Made by a program: the position numbers and the translations under genes. Positions 1 to 7,383 of a stretch of 64,000 bases of DNA are shown here, one piece after another. Source of the stretch: Chitinophagales bacterium (lineage in GTDB: Bacteria > Bacteroidota > Bacteroidia > Chitinophagales > JADIYW01). The notes below the pieces were generated by a model. It had not been told where the DNA came from. It saw nothing but the letters and a program-made list of their open reading frames with translations, and searched no databases. How positions within the stretch are numbered: the stretch's first letter is position 1; every line of letters starts with the position of its first letter. Location of the stretch: NCBI GenBank assembly GCA_020636535.1, contig JACJXT010000011.1, positions 1,922,001-1,986,000 of the forward strand, given 5' to 3'.

Positions 1-981
1 ACCAATATTGCTTTGTTTGGCGAACAGCTGTTTACATTAAATCGCTTTTCTTTTACGCCAGGATTTAGATACGAGTACATTCAAACTACAGCTAAAGGTT
101 TTTATAAAGACAGATATGTTTTTAATGATATTGTTTTGAGAGATTCAACAATTGATGAATCAAGAACTAAAGGTCGTCATATCTTTTTATTAGGATTAGG
201 ATTGTCGTATAAACTATTAACTACATTAGAAATGTATGCTAACCTTTCACAAAATTATAGAGCAATAAACTTTAATGATATCAGAGCCAATATTCCAGGA
301 TTAAGAGTCAATCCAAATTTAAAAGACGAAAAAGGATATAGTTTTGATTTTGGATTAAGAGGAACTTATAAAAATATACTAAACTATAATATTGGTACAT
401 TCTGCATGATTTATAATGACAGAATTAGTGAAATCAACAAAAAAGATACGCTTACATTAATCGCTTATCGTTATAGAACCAATGTAGCCAAATCAAGAGC
501 ATTAGGTGTAGATATAGCAGTAGAAATAGACTTCTTGAAATTTAAAAATCAAGAGAATAAATTTGGTTTAAAATGGTATAACAACTTTGCCTATTTGAAT
601 GCACAATACATCAAATCAGAAGAAACAGCAATAGTTGGCAATAGCGTAGAATATGCACCAGATTTTATTTATAGAACAGGACTTACATTTTCCTACGAAT
701 CATTTACAATTGGAGCTAATGTAGCTTATGTTAGTCAACAATTTACAGATGCTACTAATGCAACACAAGCAACGCCAAATGCCATAGCAGGTTTAGTACC
801 AGCTTATTATAATATAGATATTAATACAAGCTATACATACAAATGGTTTACCTTTAAAGTAAGTGGCAATAATATAACTAACAATAAATATTTCACTAGG
901 AGAGCAGCAGGTTATCCAGGACCAGGCATTATTCCAGCCGAAGCCATGTCGTGGTACGGAACACTAATTTTTAATTGGTAA
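1..981 (+). CDS. TonB-dependent outer-membrane receptor, C-terminal part (5' end outside window)
   Basis: The frame is open from base 1, so the gene begins upstream and only about 326 residues of the beta-barrel are visible. Alternating aromatic/polar strands, a near-terminal 'VSGNNITNNKYFTRR' stretch and a final 'GTLIFNW' ending in an aromatic residue are typical of TonB-dependent receptors, where the last strand is recognised by the BAM machinery. The barrel resembles FecA-like ferric-citrate/siderophore receptors, but the plug and TonB box are not in view, so the substrate cannot be assigned. It would import a large ligand across the outer membrane using ExbB/ExbD/TonB energy. An ExbB/ExbD pair lies far away at 28-29 kb. 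Confidence 0.85.
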   Translation, partial: TNIALFGEQLFTLNRFSFTPGFRYEYIQTTAKGFYKDRYVFNDIVLRDSTIDESRTKGRHIFLLGLGLSYKLLTTLEMYANLSQNYRAINFNDIRANIPGLRVNPNLKDEKGYSFDFGLRGTYKNILNYNIGTFCMIYNDRISEINKKDTLTLIAYRYRTNVAKSRALGVDIAVEIDFLKFKNQENKFGLKWYNNFAYLNAQYIKSEETAIVGNSVEYAPDFIYRTGLTFSYESFTIGANVAYVSQQFTDATNATQATPNAIAGLVPAYYNIDINTSYTYKWFTFKVSGNNITNNKYFTRRAAGYPGPGIIPAEAMSWYGTLIFNW

Positions 982-1053
982 AATTGTGGCAATCTATCAC
1001 ATCCTGAATTTATTTCATGATTTTTTTCAATTCTATAGAAAAAAGAAAGCAAA

Positions 1054-1878
1054 CTAATCTTCCTTGCTAATTTCACCTAGCTTCATATCTTCAGAGTAGG
1101 CAACTTGAATATTGTTTTCACCTAACACTATTTTAATAGTTCTAGTTAAGTAATAATACACATCCCAATAATTTTCGGGTTTAGCAAAAGCATAAATACC
1201 AAAATTAATAAAGTGAGTATCAAATGTTTCTATACCTAATGTTGTTTCTGGTGTTTTTAAAATCTTGTCGTTTTTTGCAATTTCAGCCAAGATTAATCGC
1301 TCAATTTTACTAAATTTTTCACTGTAAGGAATGTGTCCAAAAACATCTACTCTAATAAAACCAACACTCGAATGATTGACTATTAAATCGCTAATAGCCA
1401 AACCATTAGGTATAATTACAGTCTCGTTTAAAACCGTTTGCATTACAGTATTAAAAATCTGAATTTCTACAACTTTTCCTTTCTTGTCTTTCAACTCAAT
1501 AATATCACCAATTTTATAAGGTTTAAAAAGTAGAATTAATACACCAGCAGCAAAATTACTCAGACTTCCTTGTAATGCCATACCAACAGCAAAACCCGCA
1601 GCAGCCAATACAGCAACAAACGAACTCGTTTCAATACCAACAATTCCAGCAGCACTTATTACAATTAAAATTTTAAGTAACACAGCGCTAACTGTTATAA
1701 TAAAAGGGCGTACATCTTCACTTATTTCTCTCTTTTTTAATGATTTAGCCAATACCTTTACTAGTTTATTGCTCAACCAAAATCCAAGAATAATAATAAG
1801 AAGAGCCAAAGCCAACTTCGGAGCATAAGCAATTGCTTGATTAATTATAGCATCTAATTTTGAATTAATATTTCCCAT
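1054..1878 (-). CDS. small-conductance mechanosensitive channel, MscS family
   Basis: This 274-residue inner-membrane protein has three predicted membrane helices at about residues 20-38, 59-81 and 86-118. The third helix is the glycine/alanine-rich MscS pore helix, with 'AAGFAVGMALQGSLSNFAAG' at about 92-111, followed by 'PYKIGDII', the start of the beta domain. MscS channels open under membrane tension and release solutes during osmotic downshock. The length matches the compact E. coli MscS type. It converges on the TonB receptor gene, with about 70 bases between the stops. The ATG at 1878 is the natural start, directly before the amphipathic N-terminus. Confidence 0.9.
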   Translation of the reverse strand: MGNINSKLDAIINQAIAYAPKLALALLIIILGFWLSNKLVKVLAKSLKKREISEDVRPFIITVSAVLLKILIVISAAGIVGIETSSFVAVLAAAGFAVGMALQGSLSNFAAGVLILLFKPYKIGDIIELKDKKGKVVEIQIFNTVMQTVLNETVIIPNGLAISDLIVNHSSVGFIRVDVFGHIPYSEKFSKIERLILAEIAKNDKILKTPETTLGIETFDTHFINFGIYAFAKPENYWDVYYYLTRTIKIVLGENNIQVAYSEDMKLGEISKED

Positions 1879-2057
1879 ATTATCACAAAACTATAAAAAT
1901 CATTAATTTAGAAATATAAACAAATTGTTAGCTAAGCTTTGTTTAGTTATTCGTCATTAAGTCATTAGTATTCTTTATCTCCGTCACGCTGAGTGAAGTA
2001 CAACGAAACGAAGCGTCTCCTTTCCGAACTCGTTTCGGAATCTACTACTATAAATGG
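1879..2057. repeat. intergenic dispersed-repeat remnant
   Basis: There is no gene here. The stretch holds a higher-GC patch with 'cgtcacgctgagtgaagt' and 'gaagcgtctcctttccg', followed by an imperfect palindrome centred near 2032 (ttccgaa...ttcggaa). Similar 'gcgtctc' patches occur in the 191-bp repeat at 36.7-37.2 kb, so this looks like a copy of an interspersed repeat family. The left end of the IS5-like element abuts it. Confidence 0.45.
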
Positions 2058-3355
2058 AGACCGTTACAAAAGGTAAAATTTTTGTTTTTCATTTATTATA
2101 TTCATTAGTTTATATTTGTTATATTTTAATTTGTTTGTTTTATTGGCTTATTTTGTTATTTTTTATCTTTTTTGATTGATTTTTGTTTGTTTAGTACTCT
2201 TTTTTTTTTACTTTTCTTCGCTTTTTTATGCTTTGGACATAAGTATCCCTGGACTTCTGTATAAATTATATGCTATGGCTTCCATTATGTTTTGTGTGTG
2301 CATCTTGGCTATGCCTCTGTATCTTGCTATACCGCCGTTAAACCATCTTTTTATACTGCCAAAAGTGCGTTCTATTTTATATCTGGTTTTGCTTATTAGT
2401 TTGTTATAATCTGTTTGGGCTTGTGTTAATGCTTTATTTTTAGTTGCTTTTTTTAATATGTTATTTTTTAATCCTAATGTCTTTAACAATTCATTATTCT
2501 TCTCTGATTGATAACCTTTGTCTGCTTTTACTGCTATGTCTTTTGGTAAGTCTGCTGTTTTTAATACCGTTTCTAGATTACTAATTTCATTTACACTTGC
2601 TTTGGTGGTTAATACGCCTAATACTAATCCTTCGTTGTCTGTTACATAGTGTTTCTTATAGCCATATTTTAGTTGTTTGCCTCTCTTTATCCATGCTGCT
2701 TCTATGTCTACACTTGTACTGTATTTTTTTTCTACCGTCTTTGTTGGTACTTCTTGTGATTGCTCTTGTTGTTGTTGTTGTGCTTCAAGCTCATAATTAC
2801 TTTTTCCTTTGGGTTTTAATGGTGTTTCTACTATACTGGCATCTACTATAGCTCCTGTCTTTACTAGTATTTGATGTTGTTCTAATTGTTTGTTTATGCT
2901 TTTTAATAATTCATCATATGCTCCTGCTCCTGTCATTGCTGTTCTAAATCTGCTTATGGTACTATGGTCTGGTGAGGTTTGGTCTATGGTTAATTCTAAG
3001 AAAGAACTAAAGGAGAGGCTGTCATTTATTCTGTCTTCTACTTCGTAATCACTTAGTCCGTACCATGTTTGTAGTAAACAGATTTTGAATAATAACAATC
3101 CATCATAACTTGGCTTGCCTGTTGCACTTGTGCCTTTGGTGTAATACTTATCTATTACTGTACTAATTTGTTGCCAATCTATTAACTGGTTAATTTGTGT
3201 AAAGAAAACTTGTTTAACTTTCTTTACGCGTGTATCGCATATACTGTCTGCTAATGTGAGTGGCTTATTTATTTTCATAACTCTAATATACTAAATTATA
3301 GTATAACTACTAGCATTATTCTATATTATTTTTTATCACTGCCTTGCAACGGTCT
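2058..3355. mobile_element. IS5-family-like insertion sequence
   Basis: A complete transposase gene is bracketed by short inverted repeats: agaccgttacaa at 2058-2069 and, as its reverse complement, ttgcaacggtct at 3344-3355 (11 of 12 positions match). Ends of the type GAGACC-TTTGCA are common in the IS5 family. The element would be about 1.3 kb, usual for this family. I could not find a convincing target-site duplication, so the exact boundaries are inferred. The region between the left end and the transposase stop is T-rich and non-coding. Confidence 0.65.
2226..3278 (-). CDS. IS5-family DDE transposase
   Basis: This 350-residue protein has an N-terminal DUF772-type helical domain ('SYDGLLLFKICLLQTWYGLS' at about 57-76 and 'SPDHSTISRFR' at about 102-112) followed by a DDE nuclease fold. 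Likely catalytic residues are D146 ('IVDASIVETP'), D253 ('KADKGY') and E303 ('ERTFGSIKRWF'). A glutamine-rich stretch lies at about 167-175. The enzyme cuts and rejoins the ends of its own element. The reading frame is intact and full length, so the element may still be active. The start at 3278 is the first methionine and has no competitor. Confidence 0.92.
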   Translation of the reverse strand: MKINKPLTLADSICDTRVKKVKQVFFTQINQLIDWQQISTVIDKYYTKGTSATGKPSYDGLLLFKICLLQTWYGLSDYEVEDRINDSLSFSSFLELTIDQTSPDHSTISRFRTAMTGAGAYDELLKSINKQLEQHQILVKTGAIVDASIVETPLKPKGKSNYELEAQQQQQEQSQEVPTKTVEKKYSTSVDIEAAWIKRGKQLKYGYKKHYVTDNEGLVLGVLTTKASVNEISNLETVLKTADLPKDIAVKADKGYQSEKNNELLKTLGLKNNILKKATKNKALTQAQTDYNKLISKTRYKIERTFGSIKRWFNGGIARYRGIAKMHTQNIMEAIAYNLYRSPGILMSKA

Positions 3356-3628
3356 TACTTTTTGGGACAGTATGTTACAAACCGAACAAGCCAAAAGACA
3401 AAGAATAATTACAAACAAAAATAGCATTTGTTGTTTTTAAGTAAAAAACCAAGAAATAAATTTACTGGTTATTGATTTTTTCTTTTTAAAATTATATAGT
3501 TTTATATATTATAAATTATATTTTAAAATAGTTTTCACTAAATAAACTTTTTAAACCCATTTTTACTTATGGTTCGGAAATACGAACCTTTTATAGTAGA
3601 TACTTCTTAGACATTGCTGTGCTACCTT
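3356..3628. other. AT-rich intergenic stretch, nothing recognised
   Basis: Between the IS right end and the lipoprotein gene there is AT-rich sequence with no open frame, RNA fold or repeat that I can support. Confidence 0.4.
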
Positions 3629-4165
3629 TTATTGCCATTTTTTGATTTCTTGATTTCTTAGCTTCTTATCAAAATAACAGTTTGTTCCTTTCTTATTCTT
3701 TATCTTCTTAAAATTAAAATATCCGTCTATCTGACTATTAAATGGCTTCAATATATAATAACCTTTTTTTAGATGCATTGAATCATAAAATGTATTTTTT
3801 GATAACACAATATAAATACTATCAGTATTTATGTTTTCTATTTCAATTTTATATGTATTAAAATTCAATCTTATTGAATCATTATGTAAAATCCAAATAT
3901 TATTATAAAATATGGAAGAATTATCATTTACTAATTCCCAATTAAAATTGTAAAAATTAAAATCCAATGTATAAAAACTACCATCTTTATCAAATCTATA
4001 TATTGTATTGTTGTTAGGCGAAGGTTCATATATAACTCCGTTTCTAAAAACTCTCCAATACTTAAACTTTCCACCAGTTAAGGTATTATCCTTAGAGATA
4101 CCTTTCTCAGTTCTCTTACAATAAAATAAGGAAGACACAATAGTTATGTAGATTAAAAATTTCAA
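3629..4165 (-). CDS. putative lipoprotein of unknown function
   Basis: The 178-residue product starts with a short signal peptide ending in a lipobox-like 'SSLFYC' (Cys16), so it is probably lipid-anchored. The body contains 'RFDKDGSFYTLDF' and 'NFNWELVNDNSSI', a pattern seen in small lipocalin-like Bacteroidetes lipoproteins where a W-x-L/V strand follows a 'F..DGS' strand; this is only a suggestion. Its ATG overlaps the stop of the upstream frame by four bases (ATGA), so the two were probably translationally coupled. The upstream frame appears to have lost its 5' end to the RAYT/REP unit, which may also have removed the original promoter. Confidence 0.65.
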   Translation of the reverse strand: MKFLIYITIVSSLFYCKRTEKGISKDNTLTGGKFKYWRVFRNGVIYEPSPNNNTIYRFDKDGSFYTLDFNFYNFNWELVNDNSSIFYNNIWILHNDSIRLNFNTYKIEIENINTDSIYIVLSKNTFYDSMHLKKGYYILKPFNSQIDGYFNFKKIKNKKGTNCYFDKKLRNQEIKKWQ

Positions 4166-4557
4166 TCTTTAGTAAGTTTTTCATTGTACTCTACTTCACT
4201 TACCAAGTTATTGTCTTTATCTCTTATCTTAATAAAGTATTTAGTATCTACTATTTTATTCTTATCATCTTGTATATATTCTTGTTCATATGTCATACTA
4301 TAACTAGCTTTATTATTTATATTAAACTTACTAATTAGTTCTGTACTGTTTGCTCCCTCTCTCTTTTTTGCACTCAATATATATTCAGCTGTCTTTTTAA
4401 CTATTGCTTGTTTAAATGGTTCTGTTGTATTTTTAAAACTTTCATCTGAAGTTTGATCTATATATAATTCAGCATGTCCAGCAAAATTATCTTTATAGTC
4501 TCCCCCGCACTCGGCAGGTGTTATCACCTGCCGAAACATATAGTTATTCTTCTTCAT
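4162..4557 (-). pseudogene. 5'-truncated gene fragment fused to a REP hairpin
   Basis: The open frame has 131 codons, but residues about 8-19 are simply the translation of the REP palindrome at 4502-4534 and the first codons overlap the end of the RAYT gene. The next in-frame methionine is not until the 'MTYEQEYIQDD' region, deep in the protein. I read it as the 3' part of an older gene whose beginning was replaced when the RAYT/REP unit arrived. The surviving part is hydrophilic and charged ('KQAIVKKTAEYILSAKKREG', 'YFIKIRDKDNNLVSEVEYN') and I do not recognise the family. It is coupled by four bases to the lipoprotein downstream. It could instead be a real small gene using the ATG at 4557. 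Confidence 0.5.
4502..4534 (-). repeat. REP hairpin downstream of RAYT
   Basis: On the minus strand this is a 10-bp perfect stem (tcggcaggtg / cacctgccga) with a four-base loop, followed by the tail gtgcggg. The same stem-loop-tail design is found in opposite orientation at 5141-5172, on the other side of the transposase gene. Confidence 0.8.
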
Positions 4558-5053
4558 TATTTATAAACTTCCATTTACTTTTATTAAGATAATAATAATC
4601 TGCACTCGAATATATATAATCTTCTGCTTTTTCGCAATATTTTGCCTTTATTGGATTATTATGTATATAGTCTAATTTTTGATTATAAACCTTTTCGGTA
4701 TATAAATCTACACTCATAGAATTCGTTTGCCAAATCATATATTTTCTATCATTATGGTTTACTTTACATAATTCAATTATCTCTGAATTCTTGCGTTGTA
4801 GATAAAACTTAATTTGCTGTGCTGTATATTTTAAAAAATCTCTTTGTACATTTTTTTGCAAGTGAGGTGTTCTGATTTTCCAAATGATATGGATATGATT
4901 ATCCATAATTACAAATGCATGAATAAACACTCTTTGATTTTGTGCTAAAAAAACCATGCTTTCTATTATTATATCTTTAACTTGACTTTCTTTTAAAAGT
5001 GGATACCATTTGTATATGGTTGCTGTAAAAAATTGAGGAAAATATGTTTGCAT
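4544..5053 (-). CDS. REP-associated tyrosine transposase (RAYT, IS200-like Y1/HUH family)
   Basis: This is a HUH-superfamily single-strand transposase. 'FVIMDNHIHIIWKI' carries the HxH metal-binding motif, 'FLKYTAQQIKFYL' lies where the Y1 catalytic tyrosine helix is expected, and 'YIHNNPIKAKYCEKAEDYIY' plus 'SSADYYY' form the C-terminal signature of RAYT proteins. I place the start at 5053 (MQTYFPQF..., about 169 residues), because the 15 upstream residues of the longer frame look non-coding and an AGG lies just ahead of this ATG. RAYTs bind and cut REP hairpins, and two such hairpins flank this gene. It has the size of a single-domain RAYT and looks intact. Confidence 0.9.
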   Translation of the reverse strand: MQTYFPQFFTATIYKWYPLLKESQVKDIIIESMVFLAQNQRVFIHAFVIMDNHIHIIWKIRTPHLQKNVQRDFLKYTAQQIKFYLQRKNSEIIELCKVNHNDRKYMIWQTNSMSVDLYTEKVYNQKLDYIHNNPIKAKYCEKAEDYIYSSADYYYLNKSKWKFINNEEE

Positions 5054-5140
5054 TTTTAAACCTGTAAATATATCAAATTTTATTATTATACATAGCAAAT
5101 GATACTTTTATTAACTCCTACAAGGTTTTTGACAGGGTTT

Positions 5141-5172
5141 TTGACAGGTGAAAAACACCTGTCAAGTGCGAG
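5141..5172 (+). repeat. REP hairpin upstream of RAYT
   Basis: A 10-bp perfect stem (ttgacaggtg / cacctgtcaa) encloses a five-A loop and is followed by gtgcgag. Compared with the downstream REP, the outer stem bases differ on both arms in a way that keeps pairing, and the GTGCGRG tail is conserved. A partial extra copy, 'tttttgacaggg', lies just to the left at about 5127-5138. Confidence 0.8.
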
Positions 5173-5255
5173 AATAGAAAAAACAACATCACTAAAAAAT
5201 TAATTATATTGCATTAGATTTTCAGACTATTAGAATCAAGATTTTTAGATGGTTT

Positions 5256-5828
5256 CTATAAACTATCTTCATTGTCTTTAATAATTTCATATAATCTTTT
5301 TTTTGCTCTATGAATTTGTACTTTGACTGTACCAATTGGTAAGTGTAGTGCTGCTGCAATTTCGTCGTAGCTTAATTCTTTTAAATATCGATACTCAATA
5401 ACTGTTGCTAAAGATGTATCTAAGCTGTTAATGTACTGTCTGATTTTTTGTTTCTTCTGTGTATTAATTAATGTTGTTTCTGGATTTTCAGTATCGCTGT
5501 ATAAAAAATTATCTTCAATATAATTAGCACTTGCATCTAATGAAATGGCTTCAATTCGTTTTTTTCTTAAAAAATCAATACAAGTATTAGAAGCAATTTT
5601 ATACAACCAAGTACTAAACGCATAAGTTGCATCATACTGATTTAAATTATCAAATGCTTTAGCAAAACTTTCTATTAATAAGTCTTCTGCATCTAACTCA
5701 TCTCCTACTATTTTTTTTATGGTGTGCAACAAACCATCTTTATACCTTTCCATAAGATAAGTATATGCTTTTTGGTCTCCTTTCAAAGCATCGTTAATTA
5801 TATTGATTTCATTTTCTTTTATTTCCAA
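5256..5828 (-). CDS. ECF-type RNA polymerase sigma factor (sigma-70 family)
   Basis: The 190-residue protein has a sigma region 2 ('LMERYKDGLLHTIKKIVGDE', 'AEDLLIESFAKAFDNL', 'FSTWLYKIASNTCIDFLRKK', about residues 24-92) and a sigma region 4 helix-turn-helix ('YRYLKELSYDEIAAALHLP' and 'GTVKVQIHRAKKRL', about 146-182). No region 3 is present, as expected for an extracytoplasmic-function sigma factor. It would direct transcription of a stress or envelope regulon. No anti-sigma gene is adjacent. Its start overlaps the end of the upstream glycosyltransferase gene by ten bases, so the two are co-expressed. Confidence 0.92.
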   Translation of the reverse strand: MEIKENEINIINDALKGDQKAYTYLMERYKDGLLHTIKKIVGDELDAEDLLIESFAKAFDNLNQYDATYAFSTWLYKIASNTCIDFLRKKRIEAISLDASANYIEDNFLYSDTENPETTLINTQKKQKIRQYINSLDTSLATVIEYRYLKELSYDEIAAALHLPIGTVKVQIHRAKKRLYEIIKDNEDSL

Positions 5829-6907
5829 GATTTGCTTGGTTTAAAATAAGCTACCAATCCTATAAAGATAATACTAAAACAATAGATTATATCAAATACA
5901 AATGAAAATTTAAAAAACTGAAATAAGTTGTTCTTTTTATATAAATATCTACTAGTCAACAAAATAAGTTCCGAATATAATAATAGCAATACTAAATATT
6001 TAAAATTATATATACTAATCATAATTGATAACATATAAACTAATAACTTAGTTAACAGAAATAAACTCAATATTACTTTATGTTTTATTTGATAAGTAAA
6101 ACCTGTACTTAAATGTCTTTGCTTTTGTTTGAACCAAGCATTCCATGTTGACTTTGCATCAAAATAAGTATACGCATTTGTATCTGTGCATGTAGTAACA
6201 TTATTTTTTTTTGCTTGTGTTTGAATAAACAAATCGTCATCGCCAGAAAGCATATTCATTTCTTTATCTGTCCAATTTTTATCTAAAAAAACCTGTTTTT
6301 CAAACAACATATTTCTACCAACACCCATGTATGCACAATTTATATTTGCTAAACTAATGTATTGCAACGCTGTAATACTGGTTTCGTAGTCTTGCAACTT
6401 TTCAACCGTATTACCATTGATACAAAATGGCAAACTAATACCAAGTACTATTGCTTTGTCTTGTTTTGCTTGAACCATTTTTTGCAACCATTCTTTCGAT
6501 ATTGGATAACAATCAGCATCAGTTACTACAATAATATCGTGTTGTGCTTTTTGTACTCCTTGTTGTAATGCAAATTTTTTCCCTACACCAATTTTATCTT
6601 TCTCATCTACAAATAAATAATTTATATTTTTATATTCTTTTTTATAGTGTATAATAACATCAACAGTACTATCCGTAGAACCATCATCAACTAATAATAA
6701 TTCAAAATTTGGATAATCTTGTTGCATGATGATAGGAATTAAGCGTTTTAGATTTTGAGCTTCATTTTTACAACAGACTACAATGGTTATTGGTAAATCA
6801 TTATTTTTTATTTGATTTTTTTGATTAAATTTAAATAGAAAAAATATATAAAATAATAGTTGAATTATTATAACCGCAATATATCCATAAATTAGAATCA
6901 TCATCAA
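5819..6907 (-). CDS. membrane glycosyltransferase, family 2
   Basis: The 362-residue protein has an N-terminal membrane helix (about 4-25), a cytosolic GT-A domain and two or three C-terminal helices (about 280-355). GT2 signatures are clear: 'VDDGSTDST' (about 73-81), the metal-binding DAD at about 130-132, 'GDDDLFIQ' (about 222-229) and a QxxRH-like 'QKQRHLSTG' (about 261-269). Such enzymes transfer a nucleotide-activated sugar to a membrane-associated acceptor, often in polysaccharide or glycolipid synthesis; the substrate is unknown. Several methionines open the frame, and I keep the first at 6907. It is the first gene of a two-gene unit with the sigma factor. Confidence 0.88.
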   Translation of the reverse strand: MMMILIYGYIAVIIIQLLFYIFFLFKFNQKNQIKNNDLPITIVVCCKNEAQNLKRLIPIIMQQDYPNFELLLVDDGSTDSTVDVIIHYKKEYKNINYLFVDEKDKIGVGKKFALQQGVQKAQHDIIVVTDADCYPISKEWLQKMVQAKQDKAIVLGISLPFCINGNTVEKLQDYETSITALQYISLANINCAYMGVGRNMLFEKQVFLDKNWTDKEMNMLSGDDDLFIQTQAKKNNVTTCTDTNAYTYFDAKSTWNAWFKQKQRHLSTGFTYQIKHKVILSLFLLTKLLVYMLSIMISIYNFKYLVLLLLYSELILLTSRYLYKKNNLFQFFKFSFVFDIIYCFSIIFIGLVAYFKPSKSWK

Positions 6908-7383
6908 TAAAAATAAATTTTTCCAAATTACACATTAGAAATTTATTCTGGAACTTCAGAATAAAAAATATGCTTCATATTTTTTACTTATTCATCAATC
7001 TTCTAGAAAATTAACTTATATTTTCAATTAAAAACACCAACTTAACTTTCGTTCATTTTGTCTTGATATTTACCTGTTGGTAAACAGGCAAAACGAACCA
7101 AAACCTGCTTGCCAGCAGGCAAGAGTCAAGAAGCATTTAAGGCAATTTACTTTTCTCTGATTTTATTTTAGTGAAGTAAATCGATGATAAATTTGTCTCT
7201 CCATGCCTATTGCTCGTTCCTCGCAATGCAATTCCGAGACATTTACATCTATTGCTGAAAATGCTTCAACGCAAAACTGCTTTGGTCTATCTGTTAATAG
7301 TTTAGTTTTAGAAAATTACAAAGTATGATACATAATTTGGGATTATTAAAATAGTTTTCAGACTTTTGCAGTAAATTTTTACG
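6908..7383. repeat. long intergenic region with nested palindromic repeats
   Basis: No gene is seen. The region contains two short palindromes at about 7070-7087 (acctgttggtaaacaggc) and 7105-7124 (cctgcttgccagcaggcaag), embedded in 'cgttcattttgtcttgat...aaacgaacc', itself a pattern I recognise from Bacteroidetes intergenic regions. Further right, 'gtctctccatgcc' and 'ccgagac' at about 7194-7240 enclose 'attgctcgttcctcgcaat', a very common dispersed bacterial repeat core. The last about 70 bases should hold the tgt promoter; no clear match to the promoter consensus was found. Confidence 0.5.

Noticed and set aside
2597..2851. Plus-strand open frame of 84 codons within the IS5-like transposase
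   Set aside because: It is a leucine-rich antisense shadow of the transposase gene.
2063..3380. gttacaaa at 2063 and about 3373 as target duplication of the IS5-like element
   Set aside because: Using it as boundary leaves ends without inverted repeats. The agaccgtt-type ends pair much better, so the eight-base match is probably chance.
5054..5098. Longer RAYT start
   Set aside because: The extra residues are hydrophobic and unlike the family N-terminus, which begins at MQTYF.
7337..7368. TTG-N21-GACTTTTG as tgt promoter
   Set aside because: The -7 box misses the first conserved T and the spacing is long. It is too weak to annotate.
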